The position numbers and the translations under genes were made by a program. Below the pieces are notes generated by a model, which saw only the letters and a program-made list of their open reading frames with translations, ran no database searches and had not been told where the DNA came from. A DNA stretch of 64,000 nt from Kaiparowitsia sp041742695 (lineage in GTDB: Bacteria; Cyanobacteriota; Cyanobacteriia; Elainellales; Elainellaceae), in NCBI GenBank assembly GCA_041742695.1, contig JBGTOF010000299.1:1-64000 (forward strand). The letters are read 5' to 3'. Positions within the stretch are counted from its first letter, which is position 1; every line of letters begins with the position of its first letter. Positions 1 to 8,473 of this stretch are shown piece after piece.

Positions 1-189
1 ATGCTGCCCTGGCTGCTGGGGTGGAGCGCACCCATGACGCCGCTACTGCTGCTGGGTGGCGGAAGTGCGATCGCCCTGCTCGTGCCAGCCTGGTTTCAGC
101 GTCAGTTGGGGGGGCACACGGGCGACACCTATGGTGCCACAGTCGAGTGGACTGAAGCCCTGCTGCTGGTGTTGTGTACCATTGGGTGA
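1..189 (+). CDS. cobS: Adenosylcobinamide-GDP ribazoletransferase, C-terminal end (partial)
   Basis: Only the last 62 codons are in the window; the reading frame is open from base 1 and stops at 187-189, so the start lies upstream. The segment has one hydrophobic helix followed by a GGHTGDTYGA stretch and a hydrophobic tail. That GG-x-TGD-x-GA pattern is the conserved C-terminal signature of CobS, the integral membrane enzyme that joins adenosylcobinamide-GDP to alpha-ribazole in the last steps of cobalamin synthesis. The Met at position 1 is probably internal. Identification rests on this short signature, so it is good but not complete. Confidence 0.8.
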   Translation: MLPWLLGWSAPMTPLLLLGGGSAIALLVPAWFQRQLGGHTGDTYGATVEWTEALLLVLCTIG

Positions 190-267
190 GGCTTCTCACG
201 GCTTGCCTAACGGCTGCATTCTCCCCGGTGCCCCATTCTTGCCCTCTCACTATGGTCTGCGATAGTC

Positions 268-669
268 ATGGACTGCAATAGTCTTTCGCCCGATGCCCTC
301 TCAACCTGCGTTTCAGCGCTGGGGCTAGACCGCATTCAGCGGCATGTCTTTATCTGCGCCGACCAAACGGTGCCCAAGTGTTGCGATAAGGCCGACAGCC
401 TCACCGCCTGGAACTATCTCAAAACCCGGCTGAAAGCATTGGGGCTAGATGCGCCAACAGCAGAGCGCCCCAGCTGCATTTTTCGCACTAAGGCCAATTG
501 CCTGCGAGTGTGCCAGCAAGGGCCGATTTTGGTGGTGTATCCCGATGGGGTATGGTATCACAGCGCCACGCCAGCGGTAATCGAGCAAATCATTCAGCAG
601 CATTTGCTGCAGGGGAAGGTCGTGGATGAGTTTGCCTTTCTCACCCATCCGCTGCCCGATGCAACCTGA
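268..669 (+). CDS. Thioredoxin-like (2Fe-2S) ferredoxin domain protein
   Basis: A 133-residue protein. After a short leader the sequence RHVFICADQ opens a thioredoxin-like ferredoxin fold. Cysteines occur at ICADQ, KCC, SCIF, NCLRVCQQGP, and the pair in CLRVCQQGP followed by VVYPDGVWY is the usual second half of the 2Fe-2S site in this family. These proteins carry electrons, but the partner cannot be read from the sequence. It starts 78 bases after cobS on the same strand and may share its transcript. No membrane segment or signal peptide is seen. The family is clear; the specific role is unknown. Confidence 0.8.
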   Translation: MDCNSLSPDALSTCVSALGLDRIQRHVFICADQTVPKCCDKADSLTAWNYLKTRLKALGLDAPTAERPSCIFRTKANCLRVCQQGPILVVYPDGVWYHSATPAVIEQIIQQHLLQGKVVDEFAFLTHPLPDAT

Positions 670-738
670 GGTCACGGCAGGCTTCCTTCTCCACTTGAAC
701 GGCCCCTGCATGATCGGCTAAGTCAGCAGCACTCTTTA

Positions 739-2676
739 CTACACTTCAGCAGGAGCCGACGGCGGAATTTCGCCAGAGGTTGATGGGGCTCCGTTGCCGT
801 CGCAAAGAGTACCGTCGTGAGGGATGCCGTCGGGGGAGGTGCCGTTATCAGCGGGGCTGTTGGGAGGGATATCGGGGGGGAAGTGCTCGCCATAGCGCAA
901 CTGCTGCTGCGGCATGCCAATGCCAATGCCGTGCTCCTCAAGCGCTAGCCGCATTCGATAGCGAAACTCTCGCCCCACGGTGAACTGCTGCAAGGGATGC
1001 GTCTCTAGCCAAATGCGAATCAACAGCCCGGCGTGGGTTACTTCATCGATGCCTAACACTTGAGGCGGCTTCACCATAAGCTGCTGCCACTCGGGTTCGT
1101 TATACATTTCCTCTGAAATAGTGTTGAGCACCTGCAGTGCTAGTTGAACATCGGCATCGTAAGCAATGGTGACCGTTAGATCAACCCGTGACCAAACCCG
1201 CGTTAGGTTTTGCACCTGAGTGATGCTGCTATTGGGAATCGTGATCAGCCGCCCTTCTGAATTTCGCAACTGGGTAATTCGCAGGTTCATGTTTTCCACA
1301 AGCCCCGCTAACCCATCGACTTCGATAATGTCGCCAATGCCGTATTGGTCTTCGACTAAGATCAAAAATCCGTTGACCAGATCTCTGATCAAGTTTTGGG
1401 ACGCGAGGGAAAATGCAAAGGCGAGCAGGGCACCTAATGTCAACACCGATTCAATCGGCACGCCCACAATGCTCAGCACCCAGGCCAACCCTAGGGCAAA
1501 AATCATAAAGGTTTTGAGTCCCTTCAGCGCCTGAGAGATGGTGGAGATGCGGAGGTAACGCCGCTGAATCGTATCGCCTTCAAAGGGGAAAAACTCATTT
1601 TCTTCCCAGGCGCGGGCAAAGCGATTGATGGCAATATCGCCGAGGCGATTTAGCAAGCCCACCACAAACCAAATCACCAAGACACTGATGGGCGTCACCC
1701 AAAACGCGCGCGAGATCGATCGCCCCCAGGGGAATAGATTCAGCACTTGCCGGATACCCCCGAGCCAGACAAACACCAGCCCCCAAAAGGTAAACCAGCG
1801 TAGAAAAGCGTTGATGCTGATCCGCCGCTCGACGTTGAGATAGGGCATTAACAGGGACGGTAGCCAAAACTCACGGGGGTGATGGGTGGCGGGGGCCTCA
1901 GCATGAGAGTGACCCAGTCCTGAATTGACCCGGGCTTCAGCGCGTCGCGCCTGAAGATCTCGGTGGCGGCGATTTAGCAATTTTTTAATGACAATTAAGC
2001 CGGCGCTGAGCAGCAGCACAATCAGCAAAATTTTTATAGCTTGCCCCAGGGAACGCGCCAGCGCCTCGGGCTGGCGATCGCGCGCCGCCATTTGCAATTG
2101 TTCTTCTAACCGCTCGCGCCAGCGCTCAGCTAGTTCTTCAATGCTGGTGTTGTGATACTCCGCATCAAGCTGGGTCACCGTCAGCAGCTGTTGCGTTTGC
2201 ACATTGGGCACGTCACGAGCGAGCAACACCGTATCGCTATTGAGCTGGGCGATCGCCACTTGCAACGTCTCGGGATCAAACCGAGTTCGGTACTGCACAC
2301 TTGCAGTCCGATCATCAGTCGGGATCAGGGTCACCACTGCTTCGAGGTTGTTTTGAATCTGGGTAACCCGGTTTTCTACCAAAAATTGGTCGCTAAAGGG
2401 CGCGTCGGCGCGCGGCGCTGGCTGGGTGACTCGAAACAGGTTCACCCCATCAAAATGCACCAGCATGACGTCAAAATCGCCAACCCGCTCCACACTGCTG
2501 GGGCGGCGATCGGGAGCTGGCTGAATGGGTGGCGTAGGCAACGAGGGCAACGAGGGCATCTGCATGAGTCCTGCTGTGCCTGCTGCCACTGGCGCTGAGA
2601 GCAGCACCAGCACGAGGGCGATCGCCCCCCACCGCATAACCTGCCGAATGCGCCGATTCAGGAACCGTAGATTCAT
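739..2676 (-). CDS. MscS-family mechanosensitive ion channel
   Basis: A 645-residue membrane protein. It begins with a cleavable-looking signal (basic start, hydrophobic stretch, AAGTAG) and has a roughly 190-residue extracytoplasmic domain. A helix near residue 215 (ILLIVLLLSAGLIVIKKLL) and several further helices (about 285-420) follow. The MscS pore and beta domain come next, with GALLAFAFSLASQNLIRD (pore helix, Gly/Ala rich), DQYGIGDIIEV and LITIPNSSI, all hallmarks of the family. The C-terminal roughly 50 residues are Pro/Gly/Asp rich and look disordered. Such channels release solutes on hypo-osmotic shock. The large N-terminal domain resembles the plant and cyanobacterial MSL-like group rather than short MscS. 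It stands alone, convergent with the ferredoxin-like gene. Confidence 0.9.
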   Translation of the reverse strand: MNLRFLNRRIRQVMRWGAIALVLVLLSAPVAAGTAGLMQMPSLPSLPTPPIQPAPDRRPSSVERVGDFDVMLVHFDGVNLFRVTQPAPRADAPFSDQFLVENRVTQIQNNLEAVVTLIPTDDRTASVQYRTRFDPETLQVAIAQLNSDTVLLARDVPNVQTQQLLTVTQLDAEYHNTSIEELAERWRERLEEQLQMAARDRQPEALARSLGQAIKILLIVLLLSAGLIVIKKLLNRRHRDLQARRAEARVNSGLGHSHAEAPATHHPREFWLPSLLMPYLNVERRISINAFLRWFTFWGLVFVWLGGIRQVLNLFPWGRSISRAFWVTPISVLVIWFVVGLLNRLGDIAINRFARAWEENEFFPFEGDTIQRRYLRISTISQALKGLKTFMIFALGLAWVLSIVGVPIESVLTLGALLAFAFSLASQNLIRDLVNGFLILVEDQYGIGDIIEVDGLAGLVENMNLRITQLRNSEGRLITIPNSSITQVQNLTRVWSRVDLTVTIAYDADVQLALQVLNTISEEMYNEPEWQQLMVKPPQVLGIDEVTHAGLLIRIWLETHPLQQFTVGREFRYRMRLALEEHGIGIGMPQQQLRYGEHFPPDIPPNSPADNGTSPDGIPHDGTLCDGNGAPSTSGEIPPSAPAEV

Positions 2677-2922
2677 GCTGTCTTCTTCCTCCTACTGGGG
2701 CATCCTGCCGAATTGCAGTCGATCCCGTCGGTTTGACTCTGGCTTCAATGCACCTCGGTAGCGGGCGATCGCCTACACAGTGCCCTAAACCCTGCTGCTA
2801 TCAGAGTTTTATGCGGATAGCCGCTGATGGGGATCGCCACGGCTGGGCCACCTGCCTGAACGATGCTAACGGAAATGTTGCGTAAGGGGAACCTACATAA
2901 CAGAAGTTGACTTGCAATTGTG

Positions 2923-4278
2923 CTAGCGGCTGGGGAGTGCATCCGCAACCTGGGCAACGGCATAAGCGCTGCGCAAATACCATCGCCGCAGCCCTGGCAA
3001 GGGTGCTGGTTTCAGCGGCTGTTGATACACCGCAGAGTAGTCGTGCCCTGTGAGCGTGCCTGTGGTGAGTTGGGCTGCGGTGCGTCCGCTCCAAGTGCCT
3101 GCGGCCACGCCATTGCCATGAAAGGCGATCGCCTGCACCACTGTGTCATCCCCCAGTAGCCTGCCCACATGGGGCGTGAGTTGGGTCGAGCCACACACCA
3201 AGCCCGTCCAAAAGTGGGTGATCTCCACCGCTCGCCACGCCGGAAACATCTGCCCGAATTCGTGAATCAGAGCCTGCCGACGGCGATCGCTCTCTGCCGC
3301 AGATCCCACCAATCCCCCCCGGCCACCAAACAGCAGTCGGCCATCTGCCAACCGTCGAAAATAGTGCAACAGCGTCCGCGTATCAAACAGGGGCGTTTCA
3401 GTGTGCCAGCCTTGGGCGGCCAGTTCTGCTGCCGTCAGCGGTCGTGTGGTGACAATGGCCGACAGCACAGGCAACAGCGCCCCTTGCCAGTCAGGGCGCA
3501 ACTGTTCTGACGTATAGCCATTGGTGGCGACAATCACTCGCTTCGTCCGCAGCACACCCCCTGGCGTATGCAGCAGATGCCACGTCCCCTGTTTTTCCCA
3601 TACTGTGACAGGAGATTGACCATGCACGACCACACCCCGCCGCTGCACCGCCTGCAACACCCCCCGGGTATACTTCATCGGGTTGAGCCCAAACCCCACC
3701 CCTACCCACAGCGCCCCATGCGCTTGGGGACTACGATAGGCCCGTTCCGCCATTTCCTCAGTTGACCAAAGCTGGCAGGGATACTCGGCCACCTGGGTAT
3801 AAAACTCTTGAGCCGCTTGGAGCGATCGCCAGCGCGAGGGATGATGCGCTACCGCAATTTCTCCATCCCCTTGAGGGTCGATCGCCAAGCCTTCTGCCTC
3901 TGCCACCTGCCGCACCTGCTCCACCCCCTGGCGTTGATGCTGATAAAAGCGCCGCGTCTCGTCTAACCCAAACTTGTGCAGGAGCGTTTTATGGGGCATC
4001 CAGGTTGGTTCAATACAGGCAAATCCTCCATTGCGCCCCGACGCGCCCCAGGCGGGCAGCCCTGCCTCTAGCACCCGCACCTGTTGCTGCCCTTCGGTAG
4101 CCAACTGCAACGCTGCCGACAATCCTGTAATACCGCCGCCGATAATTGCTACCTCGCAGGTGTCGTCCTGCAGAAGGGGCGGCACTGTGTCTAGAGCCAA
4201 CGGCGGCAGCGTCGTTTCCCAAAAGCTGCCAACTGCAAGCGTGCGATCATAAACTCTGGCGTCATATAGCGAGGGCAT
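2923..4278 (-). CDS. FAD-dependent oxidoreductase, DAO family (PuuB-like)
   Basis: A 451-residue soluble protein of the D-amino-acid-oxidase superfamily. The dinucleotide-binding motif CEVAIIGGGITGLSAAL lies near residues 42-60, followed by a LEAG acidic end of the second strand and WGASGRNGGF, the flavin-contact motif typical of the gamma-glutamylputrescine oxidase-like branch. VIVATNGYTS (middle) and FHGNGVAAGTWSGR (near the C-terminus) are the other FAD-contact motifs. Members oxidise amines or amino acids with FAD; the substrate here cannot be read. The length is normal. It is monocistronic, about 250 bases downstream of the MscS start on the same strand. Confidence 0.85.
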   Translation of the reverse strand: MPSLYDARVYDRTLAVGSFWETTLPPLALDTVPPLLQDDTCEVAIIGGGITGLSAALQLATEGQQQVRVLEAGLPAWGASGRNGGFACIEPTWMPHKTLLHKFGLDETRRFYQHQRQGVEQVRQVAEAEGLAIDPQGDGEIAVAHHPSRWRSLQAAQEFYTQVAEYPCQLWSTEEMAERAYRSPQAHGALWVGVGFGLNPMKYTRGVLQAVQRRGVVVHGQSPVTVWEKQGTWHLLHTPGGVLRTKRVIVATNGYTSEQLRPDWQGALLPVLSAIVTTRPLTAAELAAQGWHTETPLFDTRTLLHYFRRLADGRLLFGGRGGLVGSAAESDRRRQALIHEFGQMFPAWRAVEITHFWTGLVCGSTQLTPHVGRLLGDDTVVQAIAFHGNGVAAGTWSGRTAAQLTTGTLTGHDYSAVYQQPLKPAPLPGLRRWYLRSAYAVAQVADALPSR

Positions 4279-4602
4279 AGGGGGTAGCCTTTATAAACAT
4301 TCTCTTGACTCCTGCGTGAGTTCGCGATCGCTGTTTTAGCCTCGCGCTGCGGAGTTAAACCAACGCTGGAACGGTATTAATCGCATCGCGGGCAGCACCG
4401 TTTTGGCCTGTGCCGAACTGACGCTTACCCATGGCTTTTACTCAATAGCTTGTACTAAAACTCTAAAGAGGGCAGTTTTTCGTTATGCAACGGTAAACTG
4501 CCTTCCTGGGGACATGGGTTTAGCACTGTTGAGAATGTTGAAATAGGCGTCGCAGATTAGCGAAAATTCTGATTGCACCGTCATGCCACCGTCATGCCGC
4601 CC
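4279..4602. other. Intergenic gap, 324 bp, with a degenerate 39-bp-family repeat
   Basis: No gene is seen. Around 4330-4366 the sequence partly matches the palindromic repeat family found at 18646, 34629 and 54911 (TTTTAGCCTCGCGCTGC followed by AACGCT). The rest shows nothing I can name. Confidence 0.35.
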
Positions 4603-5676
4603 TTACGATGCAGGGCCGACATACATCAGATCGCACACTAACGATTTGTGATCAGAATTCATGCCGCTGACGGTGTAGATTTGGCGTACCTGCAGTTCTG
4701 GGCTTACCAAACAGTGGTCGATCGGAATTTGCGCCACCTGTCCCACCTGAGTAAGCCAGCCGCCGTAGGTTGTGGGACTGGGATAGGTGGGCAGCACGCC
4801 GACACCATGCCGCGTATCCTGCAGGCGCGTACCCCGAAGCAATCGCTTAAAGTAAGGCGACCAAGGGGTGGTATTGAAGTCGCCCAGCACCATCAGGGCA
4901 TTTGGGGTTTGCAGAATGGCCGTGTGAAGTCTATCTAGCTTAAGATTGCGACGCTGAAACAGACGGGGATAAATGGGTAGTGGGGGATGGACGCCAACAA
5001 GTTGGATGGGAGTACCTGTGAACTGAATCGTGGCGAAAAGGCTCGGGTCTCGGCTGCCGAGGGTGTCGCCGCTTGGGTTCGTGAGGGGCTGCTTCGAGAA
5101 TAGTGCGAGTCCGCTGCCAGGGCTTTGGAAGTGATAGGGCAGGCGATCGCCCAGTGCTGTCGTTAGATCTGCAACCCATCCCTGATCAATTTCTATAAAC
5201 AGCACCACGTCTGGATCTTCTTGCTGCACCACCCGGGCCACCTGCTGCCGCTCGGGGTTGTAATAATTAACATTCGCCACCATCACCCGCAGCAGCGATG
5301 CATTCGGTGCGCTAGACGCTGCGGGGTTGGGGCGATCGTCCCCAGATCGATAGGGCAGTAGTTGAGCGCCGCTCCACAGCATCACGACTAAACATGCCAC
5401 CCACAACAGCCACACCGGGCGATCGCGTCGCCCCCGCTGCCGAACCAGCAATCCTAGCCCCAACCCCAGACTCAACACCCCGCTCATCTGAAAATATTGC
5501 AGTTGAAAGTGAGACAGCAGCTCAATGGGATAGCGCCACGCCAACCCATCAAACAGCACACGCAGTGCCGCATACACGAGCAGCGCTACCCCGGCTACCG
5601 TCAGCGGCCCTATAGGTTGAGTGGGTAGATGCCTCATTGAGGAAAGAAACGTGCTTAGCCGTCGGTATTTAGCCAT
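4603..5676 (-). CDS. Endonuclease/exonuclease/phosphatase (EEP) family membrane protein
   Basis: About 357 residues from the ATG at 5676; a GTG at 5697 in the same frame would add seven residues, and neither has a clear ribosome site. Two or three hydrophobic segments occupy the first 110 residues, then an EEP domain follows: VMVANVNYYN, EEDPDVVLFIEID (metal-binding Glu), ALFSKQPL, VLGDFNTTPWS (catalytic Asp-Asn), IDHCLVS and NSDHKSLVC (catalytic His). All key residues of the DNase I-like fold are present. Proteins of this shape, with N-terminal helices, are common in bacteria and of unsettled substrate (nucleic acid, lipid or inositol phosphate). It stands alone, with a divergent small gene upstream. 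Confidence 0.85.
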   Translation of the reverse strand: MAKYRRLSTFLSSMRHLPTQPIGPLTVAGVALLVYAALRVLFDGLAWRYPIELLSHFQLQYFQMSGVLSLGLGLGLLVRQRGRRDRPVWLLWVACLVVMLWSGAQLLPYRSGDDRPNPAASSAPNASLLRVMVANVNYYNPERQQVARVVQQEDPDVVLFIEIDQGWVADLTTALGDRLPYHFQSPGSGLALFSKQPLTNPSGDTLGSRDPSLFATIQFTGTPIQLVGVHPPLPIYPRLFQRRNLKLDRLHTAILQTPNALMVLGDFNTTPWSPYFKRLLRGTRLQDTRHGVGVLPTYPSPTTYGGWLTQVGQVAQIPIDHCLVSPELQVRQIYTVSGMNSDHKSLVCDLMYVGPAS

Positions 5677-5873
5677 TGATCTGTTGAGAGCGATCACAAC
5701 TCGCTATAGTAGTACTCGCAACCTCGGCCACCCATTCCGCTAATTCGGTCGCCCCGCGCGAACAAATTGATGGAATGGGTAGTCTAAGCCTAAGGAATGG
5801 AACCGAAGCATTCTTCGCAACCGAATCCAATCATCCCCGAATCCAGGAATCTAAGCATACTTGTGTCGCAGCT

Positions 5874-6155
5874 ATGAACTACCGCCGTCGTACCACCAGA
5901 CCGTTGCCTCGCCCCACTCAGGCTCGGGCGATCGCCCTCCGAGCCGAAGCCCTATCCCCCCGCAACCTAGACCTTGTTTCCCTAGCGGTGTGCTCCTGCG
6001 TGCTCACGCTATTGGTTCACGGCGTGGCTCAGCTGCCCACCAGCAGCACTCTCAACAAACCCACATCTCAATCATCTGGCATCAATAGCCAAAACCTGTT
6101 TCAAGCATTTACAGTGCCTGCAACTCGCCCCAAACTCAAGCAAGACGACGAGTAG
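5874..6155 (+). CDS. Small single-pass membrane protein, unknown function
   Basis: A 93-residue protein from the ATG at 5874; an in-frame upstream ATG at 5775 would add 33 residues that look non-coding. The N-terminus is very basic (NYRRRTTRPLPRPTQ), followed by one hydrophobic helix (LVSLAVCSCVLTLLVHGVA, about residues 34-52) and a Ser/Thr-rich tail ending in an acidic DDE. This is a positive-inside single-pass topology. It sits alone between divergent genes. I do not recognise the family; the strong basic N-terminus and clean membrane helix argue that it is real. Confidence 0.55.
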   Translation: MNYRRRTTRPLPRPTQARAIALRAEALSPRNLDLVSLAVCSCVLTLLVHGVAQLPTSSTLNKPTSQSSGINSQNLFQAFTVPATRPKLKQDDE

Positions 6156-6734
6156 CTCAGGTTCACGTTACCCACATGTGCAGCGTCCTAAGCAGAACCA
6201 GCAGACCCACCTGTACAAATGTTTGAGTCCGCAAGCACAGGTGAGTATGGATGGGCATGTACTCAATCCGTACGCGCCAGCAGTCTACCTATCCCTAATC
6301 CTTATAGGCCATTTAGCGCTTTTATAGATTGCTGGCTGGGATGAAACCTCCATAGCTTGATGAAGTAGCTTGGTAAAACTTTAGAGAAACCTGCATCAGT
6401 TTGATGGTTACTCTCTAAAATTGAGTTGTTTTGTGTCTAACGTCGATTTAAAAATCGAAGGTTTTTCAAAAAGCTGGCGGCAAGAAATTCTATTGGATGA
6501 ACAATCTTATAGATTTCTTAGGATTCTATCCTGGGCGGGAGCTGAATCACTCTGTATGGAGTATGGGGTGACTCATTGTAGGGAGACCCGCTAAAGATGC
6601 CGAGGCCCCAACAAACCAGAACTGCATCAGCACCATGGTTGTCTAGCCGCCATCTTCGTCGCAGTCATTCATCAACACCGATACGCAATCAGCCAGGCTT
6701 TGATAAGGGATAAGGTACGGAGGAACTCTACGCT
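6156..6734. other. Intergenic gap, 579 bp, upstream of the proton-channel operon
   Basis: No gene is seen. An imperfect hairpin at about 6380-6419 pairs TTTAGAG with CTCTAAA. The final 20 bases contain the ribosome site (CGGAGGA) of the next gene. Otherwise nothing can be named. Confidence 0.4.
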
Positions 6735-7454
6735 GTGAACATTTCCGACATATTTGCGAGGGGCGGCATCGCAATGTATCCATTGCTGCTGCTATCGTTC
6801 ATGTCTTTAAGCGTGATTATTGAACGGGTTTGGTTCTGGTCAAAAATTCTGACCCGTGAGCGCGAGATCTCTGGTCGAGTGATTGAAGCAGCCCGACGAG
6901 AATGGGTGGCCGCTGCAGACATTGCCAGTCGCGCGACCGATCAACCCATTGGCCGGTTCCTCAATTCTGCGCTTGAGCTCCAGAGCCCCGATCCTGAGGT
7001 ATTTAAGCTGGCGCTAGAAGCCTCCGCAGAAGAAGAGCTAGCAGCCATGCGCCGAGGCGACAAAATTTTAGAAGCCACGATTGCGATCGCCCCTTTGTTG
7101 GGTCTTCTGGGCACAGTGCTGGGTCTCATTGGCTCTCTCAGCTCTATCCGGTTAGGTGACATTGGCACCAGCGCTACTGGGGAAGTCACCCTAGGCATTT
7201 CTGAAGCGCTCATTTCAACTGCCACTGGGCTCATCGTAGCGATTATCAGCTTGGCGTTTTACCGCACATTTCAAGGATTGCTCGCAGGCCAAGTCAAACT
7301 GTTTCAGCGGTCGGGCAACGACTTAGAACTTCTCTACCGCAGCGACCTAGCGATTGGCAAGCGGCCTCTCAGCAACAACTTTAGATCCGGCATACTCCCT
7401 GCATCTGATGTAGCGACCGATGCCCCGCCCCCAGTGTCTGATCCACAGTCGTAG
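6735..7454 (+). CDS. exbB: MotA/TolQ/ExbB proton channel family protein
   Basis: A 239-residue inner-membrane protein. The GTG start at 6735 is set by CGGAGGAAC just upstream. An N-terminal helix (GGIAMYPLLLLSFMSLSVIIERVWF) is followed by a cytoplasmic loop and two further helices (IAIAPLLGLLGTVLGLIGSL and ISTATGLIVAIISLAFY), with the family's conserved Gly and Thr residues in the pore helices. With ExbD it forms a proton-driven motor that powers TonB-type outer-membrane transport or a related process. The ExbD-like gene follows after 135 bases on the same strand. No TonB or receptor gene is nearby, so the client is unknown. Confidence 0.9.
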   Translation: MNISDIFARGGIAMYPLLLLSFMSLSVIIERVWFWSKILTREREISGRVIEAARREWVAAADIASRATDQPIGRFLNSALELQSPDPEVFKLALEASAEEELAAMRRGDKILEATIAIAPLLGLLGTVLGLIGSLSSIRLGDIGTSATGEVTLGISEALISTATGLIVAIISLAFYRTFQGLLAGQVKLFQRSGNDLELLYRSDLAIGKRPLSNNFRSGILPASDVATDAPPPVSDPQS

Positions 7455-7589
7455 TTGCGCAAATAGCCATTGCGCAACCGACGCAAATCTGACGACATTA
7501 AGCGCATGATCTAGGCTTGGCCGTCAATCGGTCAAGCCCAGCGCAGATTAAGCGATTTCCTGACCCCCCTCACTTAACCGTTGATTGCG

Positions 7590-8168
7590 ATGAAAATCAA
7601 ACCTGGCATTCCCGGCGAAGAGGCTCGCATCGAGCTAGTTCCCCTCATTGATGTGGTGTTTTGCATTCTCACATTCTTTATCTTGGCGGCAGTAACGCTC
7701 ACGCGCCAATCGGGCATTAATGTAGACTTGCCCCGAGCTTCGACGGGAATTACGCAAATGCGGGAGATGCTGATTGTCAGCGTTGACCCGATTGGGCAGA
7801 TTTTTGTAGAAAAAGAGCCAATTCTCGAAGAAGAACTACGGCAAGAGCTGGTCAACTTTCAGGAAGTCAATCCCAATGGGGTAATGGTGCTCTATGCATC
7901 TCGGCTCTCGAGCTACAACGACGTGGTGAGGGTGCTCGACATTTTGCGCTCTGTGGGGGGCGAGCGGGTGGCGCTAGCTACCCTACCTGAACCTGGCGGC
8001 GTACAGGCAATTCCAGCTCCGTCGATTGATCCGACCGCTCCAATGCCAGGCGATTTGCTGCTGCCCGATGCGGAGTCATTACCGGGTTTTGAGACTTTCC
8101 CAGACGAGCCCATCTCTCCCCAAGATAGTCCCGAGCTACCCGGTGAGGCTGAACCGGTTGCTCCCTAA
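7590..8168 (+). CDS. exbD: ExbD/TolR biopolymer transport protein
   Basis: About 192 residues from the ATG at 7590; a TTG at 7581 is an alternative. One N-terminal helix (LVPLIDVVFCILTFFILAAV) contains the essential membrane Asp (LIDV) that carries protons in ExbD/TolR. The periplasmic domain follows (INVDLPRA, VSVDPIGQIFVEKEPI, VLYASRLSSYNDVVRVLDILR). The last 60 residues are a Pro/Asp/Glu-rich tail, longer than in Escherichia coli ExbD. It pairs with the ExbB-like gene directly upstream and ends just before an intrinsic terminator. Confidence 0.9.
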   Translation: MKIKPGIPGEEARIELVPLIDVVFCILTFFILAAVTLTRQSGINVDLPRASTGITQMREMLIVSVDPIGQIFVEKEPILEEELRQELVNFQEVNPNGVMVLYASRLSSYNDVVRVLDILRSVGGERVALATLPEPGGVQAIPAPSIDPTAPMPGDLLLPDAESLPGFETFPDEPISPQDSPELPGEAEPVAP

Positions 8169-8220
8169 GGGCGATCGCTCCTTCACTATTCCCATCATCC
8201 ACTTCCATTGCCTCAACAGA

Positions 8221-8266
8221 ACGACTCGAGATGCGCGATCGCCGCCTATCTCGGGTCGTTTTTTTA
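8221..8266 (+). terminator. Rho-independent terminator after exbD
   Basis: The inverted repeat ACGACTCGAGAT / ATCTCGGGTCGT encloses a 15-base loop and is followed by a run of seven T. It lies 53 bases after the exbD stop and closes the exbB-exbD operon. Confidence 0.85.
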
Positions 8267-8314
8267 ATTGAAACGACTTCAAAATTCAATCCCGACTAAA
8301 ATTGTCGGATATGT

Positions 8315-8344
8315 TTGACGGTGTTTCGTAGCCCGTGCTACTAT
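8315..8344 (+). promoter_or_regulatory. Likely sigma-70-type promoter of thrC
   Basis: TTGACG at 8315-8320 and TACTAT at 8339-8344 are separated by 18 bases, close to the consensus. The transcript would have a leader of roughly 120 bases before thrC. Confidence 0.5.
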
Positions 8345-8473
8345 CAGCTCACTTAGTTAAAAAGTTTGGCTAAATCCTTGCTACTGCGCTGATCTGGCCG
8401 TTTTGGTTGAGCAGATTGCTCTCGCTCGGTTCTACACCCTTGTTAAGTACACCCTCAATAGATTTGTTTCACC

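Larger units (their letters stand above)
8169..8473. other. Gap of 305 bp: exbD terminator and thrC promoter region
   Basis: It holds the exbD terminator (8221-8266) and a likely thrC promoter (8315-8344). The remaining 130 bases form a leader with no recognised structure. Confidence 0.6.
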